The notes below the pieces were generated by a model. It worked only from the letters and a program-made list of their open reading frames with translations, was not told the origin of the DNA and ran no database searches. From the NCBI GenBank assembly GCA_963772845.1, contig CAVYYW010000027.1:108226-172225 (forward strand): DNA of 64,000 bases, read 5' to 3'. This DNA is from CAVYYW01 sp963772845 (GTDB taxonomy: Bacteria > Bacillota > Bacilli > Bacillales > Sporolactobacillaceae). Shown here one piece after another: positions 1 to 8,768 of the stretch. The position numbers and the translations under genes were made by a program. Positions within the stretch are counted from its first letter, which is position 1; the number at the start of each line of letters is the position of its first letter.

Positions 1-284
1 AGCTGCGCAGAATGGGCGCAGAAATGAAAGTCGAAGGACGTTCATCCATTGTCAGCGGTCCGAGCTTTCTACAAGCAGCAAAAGTAAAAGCCTCCGATCT
101 TCGTGCCGGTGCCTCCCTGATTGTCGCCGGACTTATGGCAAGCGGCGTCAGTGAAATTATGGGACTTGAACATATTGACCGCGGATACAGCCAGCTTGTC
201 GACAAGCTAAGCGGTATAGGTGCTCAGGTATGGCGGGAAAAGTTACAGTCTCATGAAATGGAAGATGCCAAAATCACTGATTAA
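1..284 (+). CDS. murAB: UDP-N-acetylglucosamine 1-carboxyvinyltransferase, C-terminal end (MurA2/MurAB paralogue)
   Basis: This is the last ~94 residues of an enolpyruvyl-UDP-GlcNAc synthase; the gene begins before the window and the first full codon is at position 3. MurA adds enolpyruvate from PEP to UDP-GlcNAc, the first committed step of peptidoglycan synthesis in the cytosol. The visible tail (RRMGAEMKVEGRSS, then DLRAGASLIVAGL, then EHIDRGY) matches the same stretch of the complete murAA gene at 28437-29744, so the genome has two MurA paralogues. Position directly before glpX matches the B. subtilis murAB (murZ) locus, which is why I assign the second paralogue here. Confidence 0.92.
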   Translation, partial: LRRMGAEMKVEGRSSIVSGPSFLQAAKVKASDLRAGASLIVAGLMASGVSEIMGLEHIDRGYSQLVDKLSGIGAQVWREKLQSHEMEDAKITD

Positions 285-330
285 GTTACACTGTTTTAAT
301 AACTGACGGTAATTAGTATGACACATAAGC

Positions 331-359
331 TTGCAATATGAGACATTTCTGTGTACAAT
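331..359 (+). promoter_or_regulatory. sigma-A type promoter of glpX
   Basis: TTGCAA (331-336) and TACAAT (354-359) are separated by 17 bases. This leaves a leader of about 150 nt before the glpX start at 515. Consensus match only; no start site is known. Confidence 0.5.
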
Positions 360-514
360 ACGGCTGGACAGGTTTTTAAATAGAAGCAGTTTTCTAAAAG
401 AATTGTTGCGAATCATGTCATTTTTAAGGGGCTTTAGCGCTCATTAAAGTTCGTACATCTTTTATTATTTAAAAACAATAGAGATCGCCGAAATTGGAGA
501 GGGGAAACACAATC

Positions 515-1486
515 ATGGAAAGAAGTCTCTCAATGGAACTTGTGCGGGTGACTGAAGCAGCTGCACTTGCCTCAGCACGCTGGATGGGAAGAGGAAAGAA
601 AGAAGAAGCGGATGATGCCGCCACAACAGCAATGCGAAATGTCTTTGATACCGTTCCTATGAAAGGAACCGTTGTAATAGGCGAAGGCGAAATGGACCAG
701 GCTCCTATGCTGTATATCGGAGAAAAGTTAGGCACAGGTTATGGTCCGAGAGTAGATGTCGCAGTTGATCCTCTGGAAGGAACAAATATTGTCGCAGCGG
801 GCACCTGGAATGCGCTTGCTGTGCTTGCTGTCGCTGATCACGGCAATCTCCTCCATGCACCGGATATGTACATGGACAAGCTTGCAGTCGGCCCCGAATC
901 TGTTGGCAAAGTTGATATTAATGCACCAGTTATTGATAATCTTAGAGCCGTAGCTAAGGCTAAGAATAAGGATATTGAAGACTTGGTTGCTATTATTCTT
1001 GATCGAGAACGCCATCAGAAAATCATTGAAGAGATACGGGAAGCCGGTGCCAGAATCAAGCTGATTCAGGACGGCGATGTTGCTGCGGCCATTCATACTG
1101 CTTTTGAAAATACGGGTGTGGATATTCTGTTTGGTTCCGGCGGAGCGCCAGAAGGTGTTCTTGCTGCAGTGGCTCTTAAATGTCTTGGCGGCGAAATTCA
1201 AGGCAGACTGCTTCCTCAAAACGAAGAGGAATCGGAAAGATGCCGGGAGATGGGGATCACCGACGTTAATCAGGTGCTCAAAATGGAAGACCTCGTTAAG
1301 GGCGATGACGCTATTTTCGCAGCAACTGGCGTAACGGATGGCGAACTGCTTCAAGGCGTCCGGTTTGATGGAACAAAAGGCACAACGCAATCCGTGGTTA
1401 TGCGTGCCAAATCCGGCACGGTCCGTTTTATTAACGGCGCCCATAGTTTGAAAAAGAAACCGAATCTTGTTATGAAAGAAGACTAA
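515..1486 (+). CDS. glpX: class II fructose-1,6-bisphosphatase
   Basis: Hydrolyses fructose-1,6-bisphosphate to fructose-6-phosphate in gluconeogenesis, in the cytosol. The 323-residue product has the usual GlpX length and carries the metal and substrate motifs of the class II family: GEGEMDQAP at residues 56-64 and DPLEGT at 85-90. I place the start at ATG 515, preceded by GGAGAGGGG at 497-505; an in-frame TTG at 494 overlaps that ribosome binding site and is unlikely. It lies between murAB and rho, as in B. subtilis, has its own promoter and a terminator, and is probably monocistronic. Confidence 0.95.
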   Translation: MERSLSMELVRVTEAAALASARWMGRGKKEEADDAATTAMRNVFDTVPMKGTVVIGEGEMDQAPMLYIGEKLGTGYGPRVDVAVDPLEGTNIVAAGTWNALAVLAVADHGNLLHAPDMYMDKLAVGPESVGKVDINAPVIDNLRAVAKAKNKDIEDLVAIILDRERHQKIIEEIREAGARIKLIQDGDVAAAIHTAFENTGVDILFGSGGAPEGVLAAVALKCLGGEIQGRLLPQNEEESERCREMGITDVNQVLKMEDLVKGDDAIFAATGVTDGELLQGVRFDGTKGTTQSVVMRAKSGTVRFINGAHSLKKKPNLVMKED

Positions 1487-1498
1487 TAACTTTATTGC

Positions 1499-1530
1499 AA
1501 AAAGCGCTGGCAGAGTGCCAGTGCTTTTTA
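1499..1530 (+). terminator. Rho-independent terminator of glpX
   Basis: An inverted repeat (AGCGCTGGCA against TGCCAGTGCT) is followed by TTTTTA shortly after the glpX stop. Confidence 0.8.
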
Positions 1531-1966
1531 TCCCATAAGAGCTCTCAACAGCCTTCTATATGAAAAAATATGACAAATGGCATTTGATTATCTTGGGGAA
1601 ATATGTTAAGAATAATATATTGTTAAATTTAGTTGTCACTAGGTTTTATAATATATATTGTGGTCAGTGATCCTTCCAAATCAGAGAGGCTCCATTGCAC
1701 TGATAATGCTTCATGGCAGAATAGGTACAGCCCCTCCAGAATTTCATCATTTCGTAGATACCTTCAATTGAACCTTACCGAAATATCCATCCAGGATATT
1801 GCCGGGGTACACCGTCTCTATTTAAACAAGTAAATAATGAAATAAAGATGACTTTGTCTTTGATCAGGCGATGTTATCTGTCCCTTTACATGGATATCTT
1901 TCGTTATTTTATGTCAGCATGGCTACTTAGCATTTCCAGGTAAAATTTTTGAAACGTGGTGTAAGC
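1531..1966 (+). other. Intergenic region / long leader before rho
   Basis: About 435 A+T-rich bases. A 66-codon open frame at 1633-1833 has no recognisable family, ribosome binding site or conserved character, and I do not call it. The region plausibly holds the rho promoter and 5' leader, since Rho often autoregulates by attenuation, but no clear hairpin or promoter pair could be fixed. Confidence 0.3.
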
Positions 1967-3230
1967 ATGAGTGTAACATTAGCAGAATTGGAAAATATGA
2001 AACTAAAGGATTTATATGAGCACGCGAAGCGATATAAGGTTTCTTACTACAGTAAGCTGACGAAGCGCGAGCTTATTTTTGCGATCCTAAAAGCGCAGGC
2101 TGAACAAGATGGTCTTTCTTTCATGGAGGGGGTCCTTGAAATTATTCCATCTGAGGGCTTTGGCTTTTTACGACCGATTAATTACTCGCCAAGCTCAGAG
2201 GATATCTACATATCCGCTTCCCAGATCCGCCGGTTTGATTTACGAAACGGGGATAAAGTGTCAGGTAAAGTCCGTCCGCCGAAAGAGAATGAACGGTATT
2301 ACGGGCTGCTTCATGTTGAAGCTGTAAACGATGAAGATCCTGATACAGCGAAAGAACGTGTGCATTTTCCTGCATTGACACCTCTTTATCCTGAAATAAA
2401 AATGGATCTTGAAATTGACTCCAAAGCGCTTTCCACACGGATTATCGACATGATCTCTCCTGTCGGCTTCGGACAGCGCGGTTTGATCGTAGCGCCTCCA
2501 AAAGCCGGGAAAACCATGCTGCTTAAAGAAATCGCTAACAGCATTACCGCCAATCATCCTGAGGCAGAGCTGATCGTGCTCTTAGTCGATGAGCGTCCGG
2601 AAGAAGTTACCGACATTGAGCGTTCGGTCAAAGGTGACGTGGTCAGTTCAACATTTGATGAAATGCCGGATAATCATATTAAAGGTAGCTGAACTGGTGC
2701 TTGAGCGTGCGATGCGTCTTGTTGAACATAAAAAAGATGTCGTTATTCTGATGGACAGTCTGACCCGTCTGGCAAGAGCATACAACCTTGTTATTCCGCC
2801 AAGCGGACGGACCCTTTCCGGTGGTATTGATCCAGCAGCCTTCCACCGTCCTAAGCGCTTTTTTGGTGCTGCAAGAAACATTGAAGAAGGCGGCAGTTTA
2901 ACCATCCTGGCAACAGCGCTTGTTGAAACGGGTTCAAGGATGGATGACGTCATTTATGAAGAATTTAAAGGGACCGGAAACATGGAGCTTCACCTTGATC
3001 GTAAGCTTGCAGAACGCCGTATTTTCCCTGCGATCGATATTCGTCGATCAGGCACAAGAAAAGAAGAAATGCTGATTGAAAAAGATCACCTTGATAAGCT
3101 TTGGGCAATGCGCAAAAGCATGGACGATTCACAGGACTTTGTGGAGCATTTCTTCAAACGTCTTAGAAAAACCAAGTCCAATCAGGAATTCTTTGATCTG
3201 TTTGAAAAAGAAAAAAGCGGCAGCCGTTAA
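1967..3230 (+). CDS. rho: transcription termination factor Rho (one-base frameshift in this sequence)
   Basis: Hexameric RNA-dependent ATPase that terminates transcription. The restored product is ~420 residues: N-terminal Rho domain (1-50), cold-shock-like RNA-binding domain (~52-125), and RecA-like ATPase with Walker A APPKAGKT at 176-183. Start ATG 1967; a TTG at 1949 is also in frame. The first frame ends at 2692 after NHIK, and the next frame resumes with VAELVLERAM up to 3230. One extra base near 2685-2687 (AAAGG where AAG is expected) explains the break, and both halves match Rho continuously with nothing missing. Probably a sequencing error. It sits between glpX and rpmE as in B. subtilis. 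Confidence 0.9.
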
Positions 3231-3265
3231 TCAAAGCTGATCATATCAATGGCAAGTTTCGGTAC

Positions 3266-3294
3266 TTGCATTGTTATTCGGCGCTTGTTATAAT
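3266..3294 (+). promoter_or_regulatory. sigma-A type promoter of rpmE
   Basis: TTGCAT (3266-3271), a 17-base spacer, and a perfect TATAAT (3289-3294), about 60 bases before the rpmE start. Confidence 0.65.
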
Positions 3295-3355
3295 AATTTC
3301 TGTGTTACAAAACTCTGGTTTGAAATAAAATCAGGGCGAAAAGGAGATGGAGTAA

Positions 3356-3559
3356 ATGAAAGCTGGAATTCACCCAAGCTATCATACAGTTACAGTTAAA
3401 TGTTCATGCGGAAACGAATTTGAAACAGGTTCAATTAAAGAAGGTCCAATCAACGTTGAAATGTGTTCAGAATGTCACCCATTCTACACTGGCCGTCAGA
3501 AATTTGCTGACAAAGGCGGACGCGTGGATCGCTTTAAGAGAAAATACAATCTTAAATAA
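3356..3559 (+). CDS. rpmE: 50S ribosomal protein bL31, zinc-binding form
   Basis: Component of the large ribosomal subunit that bridges to the small one. The 67-residue product has the family start MKAGIHP and the zinc-binding cysteines of the C+ paralogue (CSC at 16-18 and CSEC in the middle), so it is the Zn-containing RpmE rather than the Zn-free YtiA type. A ribosome binding site (AAAGGAGATGGAG) precedes ATG 3356. It has its own promoter and terminator. Confidence 0.97.
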   Translation: MKAGIHPSYHTVTVKCSCGNEFETGSIKEGPINVEMCSECHPFYTGRQKFADKGGRVDRFKRKYNLK

Positions 3560-3576
3560 GTTTCAGCCGATAAATG

Positions 3577-3604
3577 CAGGCAAGCCAACCTTGCCTGTTT
3601 TTTT
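3577..3604 (+). terminator. Rho-independent terminator of rpmE
   Basis: CAGGCAAG pairs with CTTGCCTG across a short loop and is followed by a run of seven T. A second, weaker hairpin (CTCGCC / GGCGGG then TTTT) lies at about 3635-3658. Confidence 0.85.
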
Positions 3605-3763
3605 CTTGGATAGAAACGTAAATATAAGCCCAAAACTCGCCAATCGGCGGGTTTTCTCATATGCAGGCCTGAAAAAAACAGCTGCGAAAAGTAGCGGGCA
3701 GGCTATTTTTCTGTGTCGATACACAACTTAAATAATGCGTTAACGAGAAAGGAATGCATCAAA

Positions 3764-4369
3764 ATGCAATTAACAAATCAAAATGGCTGGGTTGAATGCA
3801 TCTGCGGGAGCATGTTTTCCGGGAAGTCAGAAGAATTAATCCGGCGCGTGAGGAGTGCGAGCTTCGGTAAACAGAAGATCCAGGTTTTCAAACCGGCTAT
3901 AGACAATCGCTTTAGCGAAACGGCGGTCGTCTCTCATACGGGAAATCAGGTGCACGCGCTGTCATTATCTACTTCAGAAGAAATCATGAATGCCGTTGAA
4001 AAAGACACGCGGGTGGTCGCGATTGATGAAGTCCAGTTTTTTGATGAAGAAGTCGTTGAGGTTGTGCAAGATTTAGCGAATCGCGGTATTCGGGTCATCG
4101 TCGCAGGTCTCGATATGGACTTTAGAGGAGAGCCTTTTCACCCGGTCCCGGCCTTAATGGCGATCAGCGAAACAATTACGAAGCTGAATGCTGTCTGTGT
4201 TGTATGCGGCTCCCCAGCCAGCCGTACGCAAAGACTTATCAATCATGAGCCAGCTTCCTACAATGATCCAATTATTTTGGTTGGCGCATCCGAATCGTAT
4301 GAAGCCCGCTGCCGGCACTGTCATCAGGTAAATCCAAGCCGTGTAATCAGTAAACCTGCATATAAATAA
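3764..4369 (+). CDS. tdk: thymidine kinase
   Basis: Phosphorylates thymidine to dTMP with ATP (pyrimidine salvage). The 201-residue type II enzyme has the P-loop GSMFSGKS at residues 15-22, the DEVQFF Walker B-like motif, AGLDMDFRGEPF, and two zinc-binding cysteine pairs (CVVC and CRHC). Start ATG 3764 follows AGAAAGGAAT; the frame is open upstream to 3713 but without a better start. Gene order rpmE-tdk-prfA is as in B. subtilis, here interrupted by the minus-strand gene at 4431-5771. Confidence 0.96.
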   Translation: MQLTNQNGWVECICGSMFSGKSEELIRRVRSASFGKQKIQVFKPAIDNRFSETAVVSHTGNQVHALSLSTSEEIMNAVEKDTRVVAIDEVQFFDEEVVEVVQDLANRGIRVIVAGLDMDFRGEPFHPVPALMAISETITKLNAVCVVCGSPASRTQRLINHEPASYNDPIILVGASESYEARCRHCHQVNPSRVISKPAYK

Positions 4370-4383
4370 TTGTTTACGAAAAC

Positions 4384-4419
4384 TAACAGCCGTTCCCTGG
4401 TGGGAGACGGCTGTTTTTT
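4384..4419 (+). terminator. Terminator of tdk, possibly shared with the convergent gene
   Basis: AACAGCCGT pairs with ACGGCTGTT, followed by TTTTTT. It lies between the convergent ends of tdk and the minus-strand reductase; on the minus strand the stem is followed by TTAGTTTTC, so it may work both ways. Confidence 0.8.
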
Positions 4420-4430
4420 AATATTAACAT

Positions 4431-5771
4431 TCAGTCGAGCCTTCTTGCTGCTTTTTGAATGGGGTCCCACACATTGTTGTATGGAGGAGCATAAGAGAGG
4501 TCAAGATCTTGTATCTCCTCAACGGTCAATCCGGAAAAAAGGGCTGTTGCAAGCACGTCGATCCGTTTATCGGCCCCGGAGCGGCCAACGGCCTGGCCGC
4601 CCAGCAGTCTGCCGCTCGCTTTATCAGAAATGAGCTTAACCTTCAGCCAATCGTGGGTGGGATAGTAGCTAGCAATGTCTGTGGTTTCAACCGTTTCTGA
4701 AACAGCATCAAATCCGAATTCTCGCGCTTCCTGCTCGGTGAGACCGGTCCGGCCGATGGTGATGTCAAAAAATTTCATAACGGATGTGCCGACCATCCCG
4801 GCATATTTCCTGCGGGATCCGACCATATTTAATCCTGCAATCCGGCCCATTTTGTTTGCATGTGTCCCGAGCGGAACGTAATCATCCGCGTCTTTTATAC
4901 GATGATACTGAACCGCGCAGTCCCCTGCGGCAAAAACATCAGGAATACTGGTCTCCAAATAGCGATTCACAATCAGTGCGCCATTTTTAAACGTTTCGAA
5001 GGCATCCCCGAGGAAGTCTGTATTTGGGATAATGCCTGTTGCAACCAGCACCAGGTCAGCCTCATATGACGCATCTTTTGTTAAAACATGGCTCACTTTA
5101 TTGTTTTGTCCTCGAAAACCGCTGACTTCCTCGTTTAAGCAGATCTTGATTTTCTGTTTGTGCGCCTCATCATTTATACAGCTTGCAATGTCGTCATCGA
5201 TCTGGGTTCCAAGGTGACTGCTCCTTTGGATCATGCGGACATCAAGCTCATGTCGGCTGAAGGCCTCGGCCATTTCAAGACCAATATAACCGCCTCCAAT
5301 AATCACAACTTTTTTTATGGAAGGCGTAAGCAGCCGGTGCAGCATTTTTGCGTCAGGAATGGTTTTAAGCGTCACGATGTTATCCAGGTCAGGTTGGTCC
5401 CAATCCGGCATGGAAGGACGTGCTCCTGTCGCAATAAGCAATTTATCATAGGAGAGCTGACAGCGGCTTCCGGTTTCCAGATCTTCCGCTGTTACTTTTT
5501 TCGCATGGGTATCGACCTCGGTCGCCCGTGTACGAGTCCGTGCATCGATATTATATTTCGTCCGGAACGTTTCGACTGAACGTGCAATCAGGTCATCCGT
5601 ATCATGAACAAGACCACCGATGTAATAAGGCAGGCCGCACTGAGCGTACGAATAAGTCGACCCTTCCTCAAGAACGGTGATCTCAGCTTCTTTATCGTGA
5701 CGGACGATTTGCATGGCGGCGCTCATTCCCGCGGCGTCCCCGCCTATAATGAAATATTTCAATTTTTTCAC
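4431..5771 (-). CDS. CoA-disulfide reductase-family FAD/NAD(P)-dependent oxidoreductase
   Basis: Flavoprotein of the single-cysteine branch of the pyridine nucleotide disulfide reductases, which reduces CoA disulfide or related low-molecular-weight disulfides with NAD(P)H. The 446-residue product has an N-terminal Rossmann motif (IIGGDAAGMSAA), a single redox cysteine at residue 45 in YAQCGLPYYIGG, a second nucleotide-binding motif (VIIGGGYIGLEMAEAF) and the FAD motif VFAAGDCA. The GTG at 5771 gives this length; a TTG three codons in is better spaced from AGGTGA and could be the true start. NADH oxidase or a polysulfide-linked role cannot be excluded. It is inserted between tdk and prfA, where B. 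subtilis has none. Confidence 0.85.
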   Translation of the reverse strand: MKKLKYFIIGGDAAGMSAAMQIVRHDKEAEITVLEEGSTYSYAQCGLPYYIGGLVHDTDDLIARSVETFRTKYNIDARTRTRATEVDTHAKKVTAEDLETGSRCQLSYDKLLIATGARPSMPDWDQPDLDNIVTLKTIPDAKMLHRLLTPSIKKVVIIGGGYIGLEMAEAFSRHELDVRMIQRSSHLGTQIDDDIASCINDEAHKQKIKICLNEEVSGFRGQNNKVSHVLTKDASYEADLVLVATGIIPNTDFLGDAFETFKNGALIVNRYLETSIPDVFAAGDCAVQYHRIKDADDYVPLGTHANKMGRIAGLNMVGSRRKYAGMVGTSVMKFFDITIGRTGLTEQEAREFGFDAVSETVETTDIASYYPTHDWLKVKLISDKASGRLLGGQAVGRSGADKRIDVLATALFSGLTVEEIQDLDLSYAPPYNNVWDPIQKAARRLD

Positions 5772-6631
5772 CTGCTTTTTCTTTAGGGTTCTACAAAAAA
5801 ACTATCTATTGTTAAGTATCTTTATCCACTCGCCACAGGCGATGTCAGATCGAGATTAAAAATTGCTCGCTTTCCACTGACTTCTCGAGGCAACTAAAAA
5901 GTCCCTTTTTGCCCTTCGAGCCGATGCTTTGGAAAGTTTTCGCTTGCCGCGGGCGGACTCGTGAGCCTCCTCGCATGCTCCACAGGAAGTGGGTCAGGTT
6001 CGGCGTTGGCAAGGATGTGCTCGCTAATTAGCCGAACTTCTTCTAAAATAATGCGCTGCGTGGTCTCGCTTTGTCCGCTGATTCCGCAGGCGTCTCAAAC
6101 TTTCCTGGCAGCATCGGCCGCAGATGGTAAAGGCATCTCAACCTTTAGCAATCCAGAAGGTCTTTCAAGGTATAAGAACGCGACTGTTATTTGATTAGAT
6201 TTTAAGCAAGATCCTAAATATAGAAGTTTTTCAGTGACGCCTCCGCTAAAAATCTAACTGTTTTCAGTGTAAAGGAAAATTGATGACTGCTCAAATTCAA
6301 TTTCGGCAAATTAGAGTGGAGGGCACGGAACTCCTCGAAAATGCGCATGCTTATTAAGGAAAGCTAGAAATACCCGAGACTCCTGCGGAAACAGCACGCG
6401 TCCGAAGATCCACTTTGACGCATATAGGACCCACGTCAAAGTTAGCTGAGGCCGTGCCCGCGGAAAGCGAGGGTATTTCCGCTTTCAATCTATTGCATCC
6501 GCATTTTCATCGTGCAAGATGGTTCCGCTGCAGACAACATTCTTTTAGAAAACAGCTATATTTCAGAGCTTCTTAATATTTCCCTTATATTAAGAGATGA
6601 TAACCTGTTTACGCTTGTTGTATAAATACTT
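5772..6631. repeat. Gene-free region with repeat family A
   Basis: About 860 bases with no credible gene. At 6367-6481 is a clear family A element: GAAATACCC opens and GGGTATTTC closes it; inside are ACGCGTCCGAAGATCCACTT and the partner block AAGTTAGCTGAGGCCGTGCC, which recur across the window. 5945-6180 holds a more diverged relative (CGCTTGCCGCGGGCGG, GCAGGCGTCTC) shared with 42230-42400, 57175-57260 and 60650-60700. Confidence 0.7.
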
Positions 6632-6660
6632 TTGACGGGTTTTTGAGCGTATACTATAAT
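6632..6660 (+). promoter_or_regulatory. sigma-A promoter of the prfA-prmC operon
   Basis: TTGACG (6632-6637), 17-base spacer, TATAAT (6655-6660), about 70 bases before prfA. A strong consensus match. Confidence 0.75.
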
Positions 6661-6733
6661 TAATAAGATATACAAGCGAAGAGCAGACCATGACAGTTCG
6701 AACAGTTCTGTCTTAGAAAATGAGGTGAAGGCT

Positions 6734-7807
6734 ATGTTTGACCGTTTACAGTCCCTGGAGGATCGTTATGATAAATTAAATCAGCTGCTTTCAGATCCTG
6801 AGGTAATCAGTGATACGAAAAAGCTGAGGGAGTATTCAAAAGAACAAGCAGATTTGGAAGAAACCGTGTTGACCTATCGCCGGTATAAAGAAATCAGTGA
6901 TGAGCTTAAAGAAGCCAAGATCATGATGGAAGATAAACTGGAAGCGGAAATGCGCGAAATGGTACGCGGTGAAATCAGCGAATTAGAAGAAGAGCAGGAA
7001 ACACTTGAAGAACGTCTCAAAGTTCTTCTTATTCCTAAAGATCCGAATGATGATAAGAACGTTATTGTCGAAATCCGCGGTGCAGCAGGCGGTGACGAAG
7101 CAGCATTATTCGCAGGGAATCTGTTTAAAATGTATACAAAATATGCTGAAGCACAAGGATGGCGTCCTGAAGTGATCGAAGCCAGCCCAAGTGAAGTCGG
7201 CGGCTATAAAGAAGTTATTTTTATGATTAACGGAAAAGGTGCTTATTCCAAGATGAAGTATGAAAATGGCGCCCATCGCGTCCAACGTGTTCCCGAAACG
7301 GAATCAGGCGGGCGGATTCATACATCTACGGCAACCGTTGCGGTGCTTCCTGAAGCTGAAGAGGTGGAAATTACCATCCATGAGAAGGATGTCCGAGTTG
7401 ATACATTTACATCAAGCGGTCCCGGCGGTCAAAGTGTTAACACAACCATGTCCGCTGTCCGGCTGACGCATCTTCCGACTGGTACGGTTGTCTCATGTCA
7501 GGATGAAAAGTCTCAAATTAAAAATAAAGAAAAAGCTATGAAAGTCCTGCGCGCACGGGTCTATGATAAATTCCAGAAGGAAGCTCAGGCTGAATATGAT
7601 GCAACCCGGAAGTCAGCGGTTGGCACAGGTGACCGATCTGAACGGATCCGGACGTACAATTTTCCGCAAAGCCGCGTCACGGATCACCGTATCGGTCTGA
7701 CGATTCAAAAATTGGATCAGATTCTTGAAGGACGTCTCGACGACATTATTAATGCTCTAATTATGGAAGAACAAGCAAAAATGATTGAACAGGCGGAAGC
7801 AAACTAA
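6734..7807 (+). CDS. prfA: peptide chain release factor 1
   Basis: Recognises UAA and UAG stop codons and triggers peptide release on the ribosome. The 357-residue product has the codon-recognition tripeptide PET at 187-189, in a context typical of Bacillus RF1, and the catalytic GGQ at 231-233 (SSGPGGQSVN). Start ATG 6734 follows TGAGGTGAAGG; a GTG at 6725 overlaps that site. Its stop TAA shares a base with the ATG of prmC (TAATG at 7805-7809), so the two are translationally coupled. PrmC methylates the GGQ glutamine made here. Confidence 0.97.
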   Translation: MFDRLQSLEDRYDKLNQLLSDPEVISDTKKLREYSKEQADLEETVLTYRRYKEISDELKEAKIMMEDKLEAEMREMVRGEISELEEEQETLEERLKVLLIPKDPNDDKNVIVEIRGAAGGDEAALFAGNLFKMYTKYAEAQGWRPEVIEASPSEVGGYKEVIFMINGKGAYSKMKYENGAHRVQRVPETESGGRIHTSTATVAVLPEAEEVEITIHEKDVRVDTFTSSGPGGQSVNTTMSAVRLTHLPTGTVVSCQDEKSQIKNKEKAMKVLRARVYDKFQKEAQAEYDATRKSAVGTGDRSERIRTYNFPQSRVTDHRIGLTIQKLDQILEGRLDDIINALIMEEQAKMIEQAEAN

Positions 7808-8701
7808 TGACTAAGAAGCGATTCGAGGCCCTTAATTGGGCTTCTTCTTTTTTAAAGAGCCATCAAAAAGACGAGAATGCCGGAGAAATCCTTTTGCAAC
7901 ACAGGCTGGATGTGAACCGGACAGGTCTGCTCAGTGACCTGCATGCGCCATTAAGCCCAGAAGACTGGAATTGGTTTTATGAAAAGGTGACCGAGCATGC
8001 CTTGAATAGCACGCCGGTTCAGCACATAACAGGGACAGAATTTTTCTATGGCAGACCATTTAAAGTAAACCGCGCATGTTCTGATTCCGCGTCCAGAAAC
8101 AGAGGAAGTGGTTCAGGCAGCTCTGAATCAGATCAACCGCTTTTTCGGGGAGACAAAGAACGTGACGGTGGCAGATATCGGAACCGGAAGCGGTATTATT
8201 GCGATTACTGTGGCTAAAGAGAGAAGCGGAACCGCGGTCACGGCCGTTGATATTTCTCCCAAAGCGCTTGAAGTCGCCAGAGACAATGCAAAACGCCTTA
8301 GTGCAGACGTGCGTTTTATTGAAGGGAATGTACTTGACCCTTTTGTTAACAAGGAAACATTTGATGTGGTGATCTCAAATCCGCCTTATATCTCTAAAGA
8401 TGAAATGGAAAGTCTTCAGGATGTGGTCAGCGGCCATGATCCACATCTAGCGTTAACAGATCAGGGAGACGGCCTTTCTTTTTATCGCCGGCTTATCCAG
8501 GCCATTCCTAAAGTGATGAAGGATCAGATACTTGCTGTATTTGAAATTGGGCACACTCAAGGTCAGGCTGTGAAAGACCTTTTTACGGAGAGCTTTCCGG
8601 ACACCTTAGTGGATGTTCAGATCATAAAAGATATTAATGGAAAAGATCGCATTGCCACAGCATTCATCGCCCGTCCAGATGCGAAGAGTGTCGGGTTTTG
8701 A
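7807..8701 (+). CDS. prmC: release factor glutamine methyltransferase PrmC (one-base frameshift in this sequence)
   Basis: SAM-dependent N5-methylation of the GGQ glutamine of release factors. The restored product is 297 residues: an N-terminal helical domain binding the release factor (to ~90), SAM motif DIGTGSG at 123-129 and the glutamine-binding NPPY at 191-194. The first frame runs through FKVNRA, then breaks; the next frame continues VLIPRPETEEVV. The break is one extra T at 8077 (GCATGTT where GCAGTT is expected). The start overlaps the prfA stop. Length and continuity argue for a sequencing error rather than a pseudogene. Confidence 0.9.
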
Positions 8702-8714
8702 AGAACGATTAACC

Positions 8715-8743
8715 GTTTGATTCCCTCTCGATCCGTCTAGACT
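8715..8743 (+). promoter_or_regulatory. Candidate sigma-F promoter of spoIIR
   Basis: GTTTG (8715-8719), 15-base spacer, GTCTAGACT (8735-8743). This resembles the sigma-F/G pattern (GYWTA, 15 bases, GGnnAnAnT) with one mismatch in each box. spoIIR is a sigma-F gene in B. subtilis; this assignment is inference from spacing and partial match. Confidence 0.4.
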
Positions 8744-8768
8744 GTTTGACACAAGGGGGCGGGGGAAC

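Noticed and set aside
728..1444. Long minus-strand frame inside glpX
   Set aside because: Shadow of glpX; cysteine-rich, unnatural composition.
1633..1833. 66-codon frame upstream of rho
   Set aside because: No ribosome binding site or recognisable features.
2685..2690. Programmed frameshift in rho or other genes
   Set aside because: No slippery heptamer with downstream structure, and the same kind of one-base insertion occurs in many unrelated genes; sequencing error is simpler.
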